Source: Pluralibacter sp. UBA7423
GTDB taxonomy: Bacteria > Pseudomonadota > Gammaproteobacteria > Enterobacterales > Enterobacteriaceae
Length of the DNA: 22,794 bases
Direction of reading: 5' to 3'
Assembly: GCA_002470465.1 (NCBI GenBank)
Contig: DKMD01000041.1
Location: 1 to 22,794, forward strand
The notes under the pieces are model-generated. The model was given only the letters and a program-made list of their open reading frames with translations. It was not told the origin of the DNA and did no database searches. The first letter of the stretch is position 1, and each line of letters starts with the position of its first letter. Positions 10,056 through 18,659 of this stretch are shown here, one piece after another. Position numbers and translations under genes: made by a program.

Positions 10056-10562
10056 CGTTCTGACGACTTTAGCGTCGACCAAGATAACGTCGGCGGCGGC
10101 GTGTTCGGTGGCTACCAGATTAATGACTGGCTGGCGATTGAAGGCGGCTACGACTACCTGGGCAACATGCAGTACAACGGCAACCACGGCGTGAACGGTG
10201 CCAAAATGAAGAGCCAGGGCCTGCAGCTGTCTCTGAAAACCAGCTACGCGCTGACCGATAGCTGGGATCTCTATAGCCGCTTCGGTGCGATGGGCTACCG
10301 TGCAGAAACCGACGTTGCCGGTCATAACAACTTTGAAACTGGCGTGCGTCCGGTTGTCGCCGCAGGTACCGAATATGCCTTTGCCAAAAACTGGGCAGGC
10401 CGTCTGGAATATCAGTGGGTCAGCAACGTGGGCAATGCTAACCAGATCGGCCTGAACTCCGATGTTCACTCTGTAACCGCCGGTATTGTTTACCGTTTTG
10501 GTCAGCATGATGACGCAGCGCCAGCTCCAGCACCTGCGATAACCGGACAGGTAATGCGCTGA
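10056..10562 (+). pseudogene. OmpA-type beta-barrel fragment lacking signal peptide and periplasmic domain
   Basis: Reading from 10056 (just after an in-frame TGA at 10053-10055), the frame gives 168 residues that follow the OmpA barrel from its second strand (GGGVFGGYQIN near residue 13) through RLEYQW and YRFGQ to the Pro/Ala hinge APAPAPA, then end ITGQVMR. The signal peptide, first strand and C-terminal OmpA peptidoglycan-binding domain are missing. No start codon with a ribosome-binding sequence fits; the GTG at 10101 lies within a conserved strand. Residues differ from the usual chromosomal OmpA, so it derives from a paralogue. Codons (AAC, GGC, CTG, CGT) are those of a highly expressed gene, which suggests limited decay. 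A secreted product is not expected. Confidence 0.75.
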
Positions 10563-10648
10563 TTAGCTGCCTCTCTCCCGATCGTCGGTTTTCGTGCAAA
10601 TCTCCGGCCAATAATTTTTATACGCAACAGCAACCACTTGATTCATTT

Positions 10649-10675
10649 GCCCGATCGCGCACATCGGGCTTTTTT
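10649..10675 (+). terminator. Terminator after the OmpA fragment
   Basis: A 7-bp stem (GCCCGAT 10649-10655 with ATCGGGC 10663-10669) is followed by six T. It lies 87 bases after the OmpA-fragment stop and 20 bases before the yfaZ-like start, so the yfaZ-like gene is either read through it or has a promoter I could not identify in 10563-10694. Confidence 0.82.
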
Positions 10676-10694
10676 ACATTTGAAGGATCAATCC

Positions 10695-11246
10695 ATGCGT
10701 ATATTCAGATTCAAAACCGCGCTACTGCTCGCGACACTTAGCACCACTGCCAACGTAAATGCTGCGGTGAACCTCCATGCCGAAGCGGGTGAAAAATTCA
10801 CTGACCTTTCTGCAAGCTTTGGTGCCAACGATCCAGGTCTGACGTTTAACGGCAGCTGGGGGCACAGTGACGATGACGGTGATGTCGCGGGATTGAGAAT
10901 GGGATTTAACCTGCCTTTAGGACCTGTACTGTTTACCGTCGGTGGAAAGGCACTGTACCTGAATCCGAAAGACGGCGACGAAGGCTATGCCGTTGCCGTC
11001 GGTGGAGGCGCTCAGGTTCCTCTGGACGATTTCATTACCGTCTTTGGAGATTACTACTATTCGCCTGATTCGTTTTCAAGCGGCGTTGAAGACTATGTGG
11101 AAGCCAACGCGGGCGTGCGGCTGAAGGTTATCAAATCCATGAACATCGAGGCAGGCTATCGCTATATTGATATGCCGGGTAAGAACGGTCATCGGGATAA
11201 CACCCTGGCTGACGGCGCCTATGCAGGCTTCAACTTCAGCTTCTGA
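10695..11246 (+). CDS. YfaZ-family outer-membrane protein
   Basis: The 183-residue product begins with a Sec signal peptide (MRIFRFKTALLLATL, likely cut after VNA near residue 23). The rest is Gly- and aromatic-rich alternating sequence ending NFSF, a C-terminal aromatic typical of outer-membrane barrels. Phrases such as LYLNPKDGDEGYAVAVGGG and VEANAGVR, then AGYRYIDMPGK, match the YfaZ family of enterobacteria (E. coli YfaZ is about 180 residues), whose function is unknown. I chose the ATG at 10695, preceded by AAGGA at 7 bases; an upstream in-frame start would place 19 extra residues before the signal peptide and overlap the terminator. It converges with the lipoprotein gene. E. coli yfaZ lies elsewhere, so this is a paralogue or an accessory copy. 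Confidence 0.88.
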   Translation: MRIFRFKTALLLATLSTTANVNAAVNLHAEAGEKFTDLSASFGANDPGLTFNGSWGHSDDDGDVAGLRMGFNLPLGPVLFTVGGKALYLNPKDGDEGYAVAVGGGAQVPLDDFITVFGDYYYSPDSFSSGVEDYVEANAGVRLKVIKSMNIEAGYRYIDMPGKNGHRDNTLADGAYAGFNFSF

Positions 11247-11254
11247 ACCTTGCC

Positions 11255-11281
11255 AAAGATTGCCGGCTCCCGGCAATCTTT
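11255..11281. terminator. Bidirectional terminator between the yfaZ-like and lipoprotein genes
   Basis: A perfect 12-bp stem (11255-11266 with 11270-11281, 3-base loop) whose outer arms are AAAG and CTTT, giving a short U-tract either way. It sits between two convergent genes, 9 and 19 bases from their stop codons. Confidence 0.75.
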
Positions 11282-11299
11282 ACTGCGTGCAATGCTTCC

Positions 11300-11698
11300 T
11301 CAGGCAGCAACGTTAATCGGTTTCAGCATATCATTGATTGCCTTCAGCCCTGCCAGGTTCCCCTCTTTACGATAGCCTTCGTTCATGGCCGAAATCTGCT
11401 CAAGCTTCGACAACGCGACAAAAATACGGTGTGCGTCGCTGCGGGTGTCAAATACCTCTGAAGGCTTCACACCCTCACCTAAATGCGATTTTAGCGAAAA
11501 CCGCAATTTGCTGAGACGGTCAGCATTCTCTTTATAACAATTCGTCACGTCACGACAGTTTGCCGTGGAGCTATTTTGCACACGAACTACCGGTACTGGC
11601 ATTTCCTGTATTTCATTGACGGTCTTTAAGGGAGATGAATTGCTGCAAGCGGTGAGCATAAATATGCCCGTAAGCATTACCATTTTAGAGAGAGTCAC
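11300..11698 (-). CDS. Small putative outer-membrane lipoprotein, family not recognised
   Basis: The 132-residue product has a lipoprotein signal peptide: MTLSKMVMLTGIFMLTAC, with lipobox LTAC and acylated Cys at residue 18. Ser at +2 predicts outer-membrane sorting. The mature part has an extended Pro/Val stretch (about 33-40), a CX5C pair (Cys48, Cys54) that could form a disulfide, and a largely helical C-terminal half (about 55-125). The start is GTG at 11698 with AGGA 11 bases upstream; the ATGs at codons 6 and 8 are alternatives but give poorer spacing. It lies between tRNA-Leu and the yfaZ-like gene, in the place of yhbX in E. coli K-12. No function can be assigned. Confidence 0.78.
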   Translation of the reverse strand: MTLSKMVMLTGIFMLTACSNSSPLKTVNEIQEMPVPVVRVQNSSTANCRDVTNCYKENADRLSKLRFSLKSHLGEGVKPSEVFDTRSDAHRIFVALSKLEQISAMNEGYRKEGNLAGLKAINDMLKPINVAA

Positions 11699-11821
11699 GG
11701 CGTCTTCGTTCCTGCATGATGATGTAAAAATAGACGAAGCCGACTTTATCGATTAATTAAGAAGGTCTACAGGAGAGATTTGTTTATTAAAAAACAGAGG
11801 GCCTCAGGGGAGGACAAAAAC

Positions 11822-11850
11822 AAAAAAAGACGTCTTTCGACGTCTTTTTT
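11822..11850 (-). terminator. Terminator after tRNA-Leu
   Basis: A perfect stem AGACGTC/GACGTCT, extended by A-T pairs to about 12 bp with a TTTC loop, is flanked by A- and T-runs on both sides. It starts 10 bases after the tRNA-Leu CCA end on the minus strand and can act in both directions. The 11699-11821 stretch to its left holds no confident promoter for the lipoprotein gene. Confidence 0.85.
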
Positions 11851-11859
11851 CTGGAATAT

Positions 11860-11946
11860 TGGTACCGAGGATGGGACTCGAACCCACAAGCCCGTTAGGG
11901 CACTACCACCTCAAGGTAGCGTGTCTACCAATTCCACCACCTCGGT
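11860..11946 (-). tRNA. leuU: tRNA-Leu (GAG)
   Basis: An 87-base class II tRNA with encoded CCA, anticodon GAG (CTACCTTGAGGTGGTAG), reading CUC and CUU. The long variable arm GCCC-TAAC-GGGC is typical of tRNA-Leu. The acceptor stem starts A1 opposite U72, where I recall G1-U72 in E. coli leuU, and the T-stem carries U50-A64 where E. coli has C50-G64. It is located 9 bases after secG and is probably cotranscribed with it. Its 3' 18 bases are repeated, with one mismatch, upstream of metY. Confidence 0.96.
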
Positions 11947-11955
11947 ATACAACCC

Positions 11956-12285
11956 TTAGTGCGGGATATCGCTGCCCGGCTGCGCCGGTGCTACTGGCTG
12001 AGTCTGCTCCGTTTTAGGTGCAGTCAGATTATCCCACTCGCTTCCTTTACTGGTTTTGTTGGTATTGATGTTACCCAGAACCAGACTGATGATGAAGAAC
12101 AAGGCTGCCAGAATCGCCGTCATGCGGGTCATGAAGTTACCAGAACCACTTGAACCAAACAGCGTAGCGGATGCGCCTGCTCCGAAGGAGGCTCCCATAT
12201 CAGCGCCTTTACCCTGCTGCAGCATGATAAACCCTACGAGGGCAATCGCAACAAGAAGGAAAACGACCAGAAGAGCTTCGTACAT
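11956..12285 (-). CDS. secG: Protein-export membrane protein SecG
   Basis: The 109-residue product (E. coli 110) starts [20 protein letters not shown]. SecG is the third subunit of the SecYEG translocon and speeds preprotein passage across the inner membrane. Two transmembrane helices are visible (about 2-22 and 52-73), joined by the Gly/Ala/Ser-rich loop [17 protein letters not shown], with a polar Thr/Pro/Gln tail. The ATG at 12285 matches the family start; a longer in-frame reading upstream adds 15 unrelated residues. It has its own promoter in the gap after glmM and is followed closely by tRNA-Leu. Confidence 0.96.
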   Translation of the reverse strand: MYEALLVVFLLVAIALVGFIMLQQGKGADMGASFGAGASATLFGSSGSGNFMTRMTAILAALFFIISLVLGNINTNKTSKGSEWDNLTAPKTEQTQPVAPAQPGSDIPH

Positions 12286-12376
12286 AATCAACCTGTTCCT
12301 TGCGGTATTACCGCATACCAATTGCTTCAACCATTAAAGCGGGACTTTTTAACGTTTCCCACTGAAGCGGGTGTGA

Positions 12377-12405
12377 ATACTAACCAAAGCGAATGGGCTT
12401 CGCAA
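12377..12405 (-). promoter_or_regulatory. Candidate secG-leuU promoter
   Basis: Minus-strand -35 TTGCGA (12405-12400) and -10 TAGTAT (12382-12377) with a 17-base spacer, about 90 bases before the secG ATG. It lies between the glmM terminator and secG, where an independent promoter is expected. Confidence 0.65.
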
Positions 12406-12469
12406 GGGCAATTTTGACGCATTGTATCAAGTGCGGAAAAAAACAGCAAAAAGCAAAACCGCGCGCAAC

Positions 12470-12495
12470 AAAAAGGCGGCAAAAGCCGCCTTTTT
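12470..12495 (-). terminator. glmM terminator
   Basis: A perfect 11-bp stem (12470-12480 with 12485-12495, loop of four) with GGCGGC/GCCGCC core and a T5 tail on the minus strand, 18 bases past the glmM stop codon. Confidence 0.9.
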
Positions 12496-12513
12496 AAGCA
12501 GTTATCGTCACTA

Positions 12514-13851
12514 TCAGACGGCTTTCACCGCATCGGCAATACGATTCGCGAAGGCATTTACCTGAGCATCATCTTCGCCTTCAACCATTACGCGAATCAG
12601 CGGTTCGGTACCGGATTTACGCAGCAGCACGCGACCACGACTTCCCAGGGCCGCTTCCACTTCAGCGGTCACTTTTTTCACCGTTTCATTTTCCAGCGGG
12701 TTTTCGCTGCCGTCGGTATAGCGAACGTTGACCAGCACCTGCGGGAACATCTTCATCCCGCTGCACAGATCCTGCAACGTCATATGGTTACGCGCCATTG
12801 CGGCCACAACCTGCAGCGCCGCAACAATGCCGTCACCGGTGGTGGTTTTATCAAGCAGAATCACGTGACCGGAGTTTTCAGCCCCAATACGCCAGCCCTT
12901 TTCCTGCATGGCTTCCAGCACGTAACGGTCACCGACCTTCGCGCGGGTAAACGGAATACCCAGCTGCTTAAGCGCTACCTCAAGGCCCATGTTGCTCATC
13001 AATGTGCCGACGGCGCCGCCGCGCAGCTGGCCCTGACGCAATCCTTCACGAGCGATGATGTAGAGGATCTGATCGCCATCGACTTTGTTACCTTCGTGAT
13101 CGACCATGATCACGCGGTCACCGTCACCGTCAAAGGCGATACCCAGATGCGCCTTCTCTGCCAACACGCGAGCCTGAAGCGCGCGAACGTCGGTTGCACC
13201 GACTTCTTCATTGATGTTCACACCGTCTGGCTCACAGCCGATAGCGATAACCTTCGCCCCCAGCTCACGGAAGACGTTTGGTGCGATGTGATAAGTTGCG
13301 CCGTTGGCACAATCGACGACAATTTTTAGCTCATTCAGATTGAGCTCATTCGGGAATGTGGCTTTGCAGAATTCGATGTAGCGGCCTGCGGCATCCACAA
13401 TTCGACTGGCTTTGCCGAGTTCTGCAGAGTCCACGCAGGTGATCTCTTTTTCCAGTTCCGCTTCAATCGCTTCTTCCACCGCATCGGGCAGTTTCGTCCC
13501 ATCGATGGAGAAGAATTTAATGCCGTTGTCGTAGAACGGGTTATGGGAGGCGGAAATCACGATCCCGGCCTCAGCGCGGAAGGTGCGCGTGAGGTATGCC
13601 ACCGCAGGCGTTGGCATCGGGCCGGTGAAGGAAGCAGATAAACCAGCCGCAGCCAGCCCCGCCTCAAGGGCAGATTCCAGCATATAGCCGGAAATGCGGG
13701 TATCTTTGCCGATGATCACTTTGCGTGAACCGTGGCGGGCCAGCACTTTACCGGCGGCAAAGCCGAGCTTCAGAACGAAATCGGGGGTAATTGGCGCATC
13801 ACCTACGCGACCGCGAATGCCGTCGGTGCCAAAATATTTACGGTTACTCAT
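12514..13851 (-). CDS. glmM: Phosphoglucosamine mutase
   Basis: The 445-residue product equals E. coli GlmM. It converts glucosamine-6-phosphate to glucosamine-1-phosphate, feeding UDP-GlcNAc for peptidoglycan and lipopolysaccharide. The phosphoserine loop ISASHNP puts the catalytic Ser at 102; the magnesium site DGDGDR has Asp 241, 243 and 245; a sugar-binding GAENSGH motif and the phosphate-binding [12 protein letters not shown] motif near the C-terminus are present. The ATG at 13851 ([14 protein letters not shown]) matches the family; an in-frame extension of 18 residues upstream overlaps folP coding sequence and is not used. The start overlaps the folP end by 8 bases, so translation is coupled. 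Confidence 0.98.
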   Translation of the reverse strand: MSNRKYFGTDGIRGRVGDAPITPDFVLKLGFAAGKVLARHGSRKVIIGKDTRISGYMLESALEAGLAAAGLSASFTGPMPTPAVAYLTRTFRAEAGIVISASHNPFYDNGIKFFSIDGTKLPDAVEEAIEAELEKEITCVDSAELGKASRIVDAAGRYIEFCKATFPNELNLNELKIVVDCANGATYHIAPNVFRELGAKVIAIGCEPDGVNINEEVGATDVRALQARVLAEKAHLGIAFDGDGDRVIMVDHEGNKVDGDQILYIIAREGLRQGQLRGGAVGTLMSNMGLEVALKQLGIPFTRAKVGDRYVLEAMQEKGWRIGAENSGHVILLDKTTTGDGIVAALQVVAAMARNHMTLQDLCSGMKMFPQVLVNVRYTDGSENPLENETVKKVTAEVEAALGSRGRVLLRKSGTEPLIRVMVEGEDDAQVNAFANRIADAVKAV

Positions 13852-14692
13852 AGCGTTTGTTTTCCTTCGCAGCAAGGGTGGCTTCGACCACGCGCATCGC
13901 TTCAACTGTCTCTTTCACGTCGTGAACGCGGATAATGTGCGCCCCCTGCATTGCGGCAATCACTGCACAGGCCAGGCTACCGCTAAGGCGTTCAGACGGA
14001 CCGACGTTGAGTAATTGTCCAATCATCGTTTTTCGTGACATTCCCACTAATAGCGGCAGGCCGAAGTGGTGAAACTCAGATAAACGAGCAAGCAGCGCGT
14101 AATTGTGGGAAAGATTTTTACCGAAACCGAATCCCGGGTCGAGCAACAATTTATCTTTTGTGATGCCCGCAGCTTCGCAGCGTGCAATCTGGTCAATAAA
14201 GAAGCGGCTCACATCGGTAAAGACATCGTCATACTTCGGCGCTTCCTGCATCGTGCGCGGTTCACCCTGCATATGCATCAGGCACACCGGCAGGCCTGTT
14301 TCGGCAGCGGCTTCCAGCGCCCCAGGCTCCGTCAGCGAACGGATATCGTTGATGATATGCGCGCCAACGCGTGCAGACTCGCGGATCACCTCAGGTTTGG
14401 AGGTATCGACTGAAATCCAGACCTCAAAACGCTGGGCAATCGCCTCAACCACCGGGATCACGCGAGAAAGTTCCTCCTCCACGCTCACTTCCGCCGCCCC
14501 AGGGCGCGTTGATTCGCCGCCGACATCAATGATAGTCGCCCCGGCATTGATCATCAGGTTGGCATGCTTAACCGCTTCAATCAGCGTGTTGTGCGTGCCG
14601 CCATCCGAAAAGGAATCAGGTGTAACGTTGAGGATACCCATCACATGAGGATAAGCGAGGTCGAGATGGGTGCCCTGGGCGAAAAGTTTCAT
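13844..14692 (-). CDS. folP: Dihydropteroate synthase
   Basis: The 282-residue product equals E. coli FolP, the TIM-barrel enzyme that condenses p-aminobenzoate with the pterin diphosphate in folate synthesis; it is the sulfonamide target. Visible motifs: [13 protein letters not shown] (Asn22), the [11 protein letters not shown] loop (residues 56-66), DPGFGFGK and the C-terminal RVHDVKE. Phe28 and Pro64, positions where substitutions give sulfonamide resistance in E. coli, are the wild-type residues. I use the ATG at 14692 ([10 protein letters not shown]); a longer open frame upstream runs through the ftsH-folP terminator and is not homologous. It overlaps glmM by 8 bases. Confidence 0.98.
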   Translation of the reverse strand: MKLFAQGTHLDLAYPHVMGILNVTPDSFSDGGTHNTLIEAVKHANLMINAGATIIDVGGESTRPGAAEVSVEEELSRVIPVVEAIAQRFEVWISVDTSKPEVIRESARVGAHIINDIRSLTEPGALEAAAETGLPVCLMHMQGEPRTMQEAPKYDDVFTDVSRFFIDQIARCEAAGITKDKLLLDPGFGFGKNLSHNYALLARLSEFHHFGLPLLVGMSRKTMIGQLLNVGPSERLSGSLACAVIAAMQGAHIIRVHDVKETVEAMRVVEATLAAKENKRYE

Positions 14693-14727
14693 GACGGATC
14701 CCTGGTAAATTCTGGCGAAATGAGAAT

Positions 14728-14758
14728 AAAAAAACCCCGGAGCCATCGCCCCAGGGTT
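14728..14758 (-). terminator. Terminator-like hairpin between ftsH and folP
   Basis: On the minus strand AACCCTGG pairs with CCGGGGTT (one U-G pair) around a 10-base loop and is followed by seven T. It lies 35 bases after ftsH and about 36 before folP. As folP-glmM has no obvious other promoter, partial read-through is likely. Confidence 0.8.
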
Positions 14759-14792
14759 TTCAGTTAAAGCAGCGTCATCAATAGCGGATAGC

Positions 14793-16727
14793 TTATTTGT
14801 CGCCCAACTGCTCTGACATGGTGTTACCCGGGTTTGGCGTGCGTGGTTCATCAACCGGACGCGGCGCTTTCGGGGTACCATTGCTGTCAGAGTTATTGGA
14901 CGCGCCTGGATCTTCCCAACCCGCAGGTGGGCGAACATCTCGGCGAGCCATCAGGTCATCAATCTGCGGCGCATCGATGGTCTCATACTTCATGAGCGCA
15001 TCTTTCATCGAGTGCAGGATGTCCATGTTGTCATTAAGGATTTGACGAGCGCGAGCATAGTTGCGTTCAATCAGCGCTTTCACTTCCTGGTCGATGATAC
15101 GTGCCGTTTCATCAGACATATGCTTCGCTTTGGCAACGGAGCGGCCGAGGAACACTTCACCTTCCTCTTCCGCATACAGCAGCGGACCGAGTTTGTCGGA
15201 GAAGCCCCACTGGGTCACCATGTTACGCGCCAGGTTCGTCGCCACTTTAATGTCGTTAGACGCACCGGTGGAAACATGTTCTGCACCGTAGATGATCTCT
15301 TCAGCCAGACGGCCACCGTACAGCGTGGAGATTTGGCTCTCCAGCTTCTGACGGCTGGCGCTAATCGCGTCGCCTTCAGGCAGGAAGAAGGTCACACCCA
15401 GCGCACGACCGCGAGGAATGATCGTCACTTTATGCACAGGATCGTGTTCCGGTACCAGGCGACCGATAATCGCGTGGCCTGCTTCGTGGTAAGCCGTAGA
15501 TTCTTTCTGCGCTTCCGTCATCACCATGGAGCGGCGTTCCGCACCCATCATGATTTTGTCTTTCGCTTTCTCAAACTCGACCATGGAAACCACACGCTTG
15601 TTGCCGCGAGCGGCAAACAGAGCAGCTTCGTTAACCAGGTTCGCGAGATCTGCACCGGAGAAGCCTGGCGTACCACGCGCGATGATTGCCGCGTCGATAT
15701 CAGGTGCCAGCGGTACGCGACGCATGTGCACTTTCAGGATCTGCTCACGGCCACGAACATCCGGAAGACCAACCACAACCTGACGGTCGAAACGGCCTGG
15801 GCGCAGCAGCGCCGGGTCAAGCACGTCCGGACGGTTAGTTGCCGCGATAACGATGATACCTTCGTTACCTTCGAAGCCGTCCATTTCAACCAGCATCTGG
15901 TTCAGCGTCTGCTCACGTTCATCATGACCACCGCCCAGGCCTGCGCCACGCTGGCGGCCTACGGCGTCGATTTCATCGATGAAGATAATGCAAGGTGCCG
16001 CTTTCTTCGCCTGTTCAAACATGTCACGCACACGAGATGCACCGACACCCACGAACATTTCAACGAAGTCAGAACCGGAAATAGTGAAGAAAGGCACTTT
16101 CGCTTCGCCAGCGATAGCCTTAGCGAGCAGGGTTTTACCGGTCCCCGGAGGGCCGACCATCAGCACGCCTTTTGGAATTTTACCGCCCAGCTTCTGGAAA
16201 CGGCTTGGCTCACGCAGGTATTCAACCAGCTCGCCAACTTCCTCTTTCGCTTCATCGCAGCCTGCAACGTCAGCAAAAGTGGTTTTGATCTGATCTTCGG
16301 TCAGCATCCGCGCTTTGCTTTTACCGAACGACATGGCACCTTTGCCACCGCCGCCCTGCATCTGACGCATGAAGAAGATCCAGACACCAATCAGCAGAAG
16401 CATTGGGAACCAGGAGATGAAGATAGAAGCCAGCAGGCTTGGTTCTTCAGGCGGTTCACCCACGACTTTCACGTTTTTGGTCAGCAGGTTATCAAGCAGT
16501 TTAGGATCGTTAACCGGAATATAAGTCGTGTAACGGTTACTATCTTTCTTGGTAACGTTGATCTCACGTCCGTTGATACGCGCTTCGCGAACCTGGTCCT
16601 GATTGACCTCTTGCAGGAAGGTAGAGTAATCCACCTTACGGCCATTTGACTCGCTGGGCCCAAAGCTCTGGAAGACTGACATCAGCACAACTGCGATGAC
16701 CAGCCAGAGTATTAGGTTTTTCGCCAT
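14793..16727 (-). CDS. ftsH: ATP-dependent zinc metalloprotease FtsH
   Basis: The 644-residue product matches E. coli FtsH, a hexameric inner-membrane AAA+ protease that degrades misfolded membrane proteins, sigma-32 and LpxC. Two transmembrane helices (about 5-24 and 99-120) flank a periplasmic domain. Walker A GPPGTGKT has Lys198, Walker B IFIDE has Asp251-Glu252, the arginine-finger motif RPGRFDR contains Arg309 and Arg312, and the zinc site HEAGH has His414, Glu415 and His418. The tail is Pro/Asn-rich and ends MSEQLGDK. I chose the ATG at 16727; a TTG three codons upstream would give a 647-residue form. It is downstream of rlmE, separated by 114 bases. Confidence 0.98.
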   Translation of the reverse strand: MAKNLILWLVIAVVLMSVFQSFGPSESNGRKVDYSTFLQEVNQDQVREARINGREINVTKKDSNRYTTYIPVNDPKLLDNLLTKNVKVVGEPPEEPSLLASIFISWFPMLLLIGVWIFFMRQMQGGGGKGAMSFGKSKARMLTEDQIKTTFADVAGCDEAKEEVGELVEYLREPSRFQKLGGKIPKGVLMVGPPGTGKTLLAKAIAGEAKVPFFTISGSDFVEMFVGVGASRVRDMFEQAKKAAPCIIFIDEIDAVGRQRGAGLGGGHDEREQTLNQMLVEMDGFEGNEGIIVIAATNRPDVLDPALLRPGRFDRQVVVGLPDVRGREQILKVHMRRVPLAPDIDAAIIARGTPGFSGADLANLVNEAALFAARGNKRVVSMVEFEKAKDKIMMGAERRSMVMTEAQKESTAYHEAGHAIIGRLVPEHDPVHKVTIIPRGRALGVTFFLPEGDAISASRQKLESQISTLYGGRLAEEIIYGAEHVSTGASNDIKVATNLARNMVTQWGFSDKLGPLLYAEEEGEVFLGRSVAKAKHMSDETARIIDQEVKALIERNYARARQILNDNMDILHSMKDALMKYETIDAPQIDDLMARRDVRPPAGWEDPGASNNSDSNGTPKAPRPVDEPRTPNPGNTMSEQLGDK

Positions 16728-16841
16728 GTCACTCAAGGGATTAACCTCTTATTACAACTGTGTTAATAACAGCGTCAGGTTACTATACATCCGACGCATT
16801 TCAAACCGCTGCCGGAACGGCAAAGGCTTAAAAGCGTCAGG

Positions 16842-17471
16842 TTATGGTTTTCGCCCGGTCGCTACAATGTACACTTCTCGCGAACGTGCGCGGGAAGAGT
16901 CCGGCTTACGAACTTTGACTTTCGTAAACAGGGAGCGAATTTCCTTAAGGTACTCCTCGAAACCTTCGCCCTGAAACACCTTCACTAAAAAACTGCCGCC
17001 CGGTGCCAGTACATCACGACACATCTCAAGCGCCAGCTCTACCAGATACATGGCACGGGGAATATCCACCGCTGGTGTTCCGCACATGTTTGGAGCCATA
17101 TCGGACATGACAACCTGGACTTTACTGTCACCTACACGTTCAAGTAACGCTTTCAGCACTAATTCATCACGAAAGTCGCCCTGAAGGAAGTCCACACCAA
17201 CGATTGGATCCATCGGTAAAAGATCGCAAGCGATGATGCGACCACCGCCGCCGATCTGCGTCACGGCATACTGTGACCATCCGCCGGGGGCAGCACCGAG
17301 ATCGACCACCGTCATTCCCGGTTTAAAAAGTTTGTCACTTTGCTGTATTTCATCAAGTTTAAACCAGGCACGGGAACGTAACCCCTTTTTCTGTGCCTGC
17401 TGAACATATTTATCGCTAAAGTGTTCCTGGAGCCAGCGGCTGGAGCTGGCAGAACGCTTTTTACCTGTCAT
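16842..17471 (-). CDS. rlmE: 23S rRNA (uridine-2552 2'-O) methyltransferase
   Basis: The 209-residue product equals E. coli RlmE (RrmJ/FtsJ), which 2'-O-methylates U2552 in the A-loop of 23S rRNA during late 50S assembly. The AdoMet-binding motif [12 protein letters not shown] is at 56-67, and the catalytic residues Lys38, Asp124 (in MSDMAPN) and Lys164 (in FLVKVFQG) are all in place. Residue 130 after that Asp is Cys where E. coli has Ser, a change not expected to affect catalysis. The ATG at 17471 follows GGGAAAG. In E. coli rlmE-ftsH is a heat-shock operon; I did not find a convincing sigma-32 promoter. It is divergent from yhbY. Confidence 0.97.
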   Translation of the reverse strand: MTGKKRSASSSRWLQEHFSDKYVQQAQKKGLRSRAWFKLDEIQQSDKLFKPGMTVVDLGAAPGGWSQYAVTQIGGGGRIIACDLLPMDPIVGVDFLQGDFRDELVLKALLERVGDSKVQVVMSDMAPNMCGTPAVDIPRAMYLVELALEMCRDVLAPGGSFLVKVFQGEGFEEYLKEIRSLFTKVKVRKPDSSRARSREVYIVATGRKP

Positions 17472-17596
17472 TTAACTTTCCCATCGGGGCAGATCCTCGT
17501 ACCCGGCAGCGTAAATTTTAACGGCCGATTTGGCGATAATTGAGAGATGGCGGTAGAATGAACCGTTTTCAATCCCAACGTAAGCAAAAATATACG

Positions 17597-17890
17597 ATGA
17601 ATCTGAGTACTAAACAAAAACAGCACCTGAAAGGTCTGGCACATCCGCTCAAGCCGGTAGTTATGCTTGGCAACAATGGTTTGACCGAAGGGGTACTGGC
17701 CGAGATTGAACAAGCGTTAGAACACCACGAACTGATCAAGGTGAAAATCGCCTCGGAAGATCGCGAGACTAAACTCCTTATCGTGGAAGCTATCGTTCGC
17801 GAAACCGGCGCCTGTAACGTACAGGTCATCGGTAAAACGCTGGTTCTGTATCGCCCAACAGCAGAGCGCAAAATCTCGCTGCCACGTTAA
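17597..17890 (+). CDS. yhbY: YhbY, CRM-domain RNA-binding protein
   Basis: The 97-residue product beginning MNLSTKQKQHLKGLAHPLKP is the full-length YhbY, a single CRM (CRS1-YhbY) domain. It has an IF3-C-like fold and binds pre-50S particles. The GNNGLTEGV segment (about 26-34) corresponds to the GxxG-type RNA-binding loop. I use the ATG at 17597 for agreement with E. coli, although its ribosome-binding sequence is weak; an ATG at 17558 would add 13 residues. It stands alone, divergent from rlmE and convergent with greA, sharing a terminator with it. Confidence 0.94.
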   Translation: MNLSTKQKQHLKGLAHPLKPVVMLGNNGLTEGVLAEIEQALEHHELIKVKIASEDRETKLLIVEAIVRETGACNVQVIGKTLVLYRPTAERKISLPR

Positions 17891-17976
17891 GAGTAACCTG
17901 AATTGAACACATTTGATGTGTAAAACGAGGGGTTTCCGCGGGCAGGTGAGCAAAATGCCACGCTCTTAACGTTGTT

Positions 17977-18000
17977 AAAAGGCCGCTAAGCGGCCTTTTT
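17977..18000. terminator. Bidirectional terminator between yhbY and greA
   Basis: A perfect 10-bp stem (17977-17986 with 17990-17999, loop TAA), GGCCGC/GCGGCC core, with A- and T-runs on the two sides. It can end both yhbY (five T) and greA (four T). Confidence 0.88.
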
Positions 18001-18030
18001 CTTATCTTTACATTTTGTAAACAAAAGTGT

Positions 18031-18507
18031 TTACAGGTAGTCGACCTTGACGATTTCGTATTCCACTTCTCCGCCTGGCGTCTGGATAGTCACGACGTCA
18101 TCCTGCTCTTTGCCGATCAGGCCACGTGCAATCGGAGAGTTCACGGAGATGAGATTCTGCTTAAAGTCAGCTTCATCATCGCCCACGATACGCCAGCTGG
18201 TCTCTTCGTCGTTGTCCAGGTTCAGCACCTGCACGGTGGCACCAAAAATCACGCGCCCGGTGTTAGGCATTTTGGTGATATCGATAACCTGAGCGTTAGA
18301 GAGTTTCGCTTCAATGTCCTTGATACGCCCTTCACAGAAGCCCTGCTGCTCACGTGCCGCGTGGTATTCGGCATTTTCTTTCAGGTCACCATGTTCACGA
18401 GCTTCGGCAATCGCTGCAATGATTTCAGGGCGACGAACGGATTTCAGGAACTCCAGTTCTTCGCGCAGTTTTTCGGCACCACGTAAGGTCATCGGAATTG
18501 CTTGCAT
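18031..18507 (-). CDS. greA: Transcription elongation factor GreA
   Basis: The 158-residue product equals E. coli GreA. It enters the secondary channel of RNA polymerase and stimulates transcript cleavage to rescue backtracked complexes. The N-terminal coiled coil (about 1-75) carries the acidic tip residues Asp41 and Glu44 in [11 protein letters not shown]; the C-terminal globular domain (about 80-158) contains [17 protein letters not shown]. The ATG at 18507 follows GAGG. It is divergent from dacB and has a leader of about 145 bases with an early terminator-like hairpin (see 18598-18653). Confidence 0.98.
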   Translation of the reverse strand: MQAIPMTLRGAEKLREELEFLKSVRRPEIIAAIAEAREHGDLKENAEYHAAREQQGFCEGRIKDIEAKLSNAQVIDITKMPNTGRVIFGATVQVLNLDNDEETSWRIVGDDEADFKQNLISVNSPIARGLIGKEQDDVVTIQTPGGEVEYEIVKVDYL

Positions 18508-18597
18508 GAGTTATACCTCTTCATCATTCTTTCAGGCACAGCGTACGCTGCAGCCCTGCACGTCCTTCTGCGACTCATCGGAAGCCAGAAGTTAAGC

Positions 18598-18653
18598 AAA
18601 AAGAAAACTGACCCGGAACGAAAATTCCAGGCCAGCGGCAATTTTTCTGTTTG
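18598..18653 (-). ncRNA. Probable GraL-type greA leader RNA with early terminator
   Basis: From the promoter at 18688-18660, transcription would start near 18653. About 20 bases later the minus strand forms GGCCTGGAA paired with TTCCGGGTC (18633-18625 with 18618-18610, two wobble pairs), followed by AGTTTTCTTTTT. This fits an intrinsic terminator about 90 bases before the greA start, giving a short RNA of about 55 bases. E. coli greA has such an attenuated leader RNA, GraL. Structure seen; equivalence inferred. Confidence 0.6.
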
Positions 18654-18659
18654 ATGCGT

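Noticed and set aside
15012..16649. A 545-codon open frame on the plus strand opposite ftsH.
   Set aside because: It is exactly antisense to a strongly conserved gene, rich in His/Arg/Phe/Thr as expected from reading the complement of biased codons, and has no ribosome-binding site or domain. It is a codon-bias shadow.
17472..17540. Sigma-32 heat-shock promoter ahead of rlmE-ftsH.
   Set aside because: CCCCGAT near 17480-17486 resembles a sigma-32 -10, but no CTTGAA-like -35 is found at 13-15 bases, so I do not call it even though E. coli has one.
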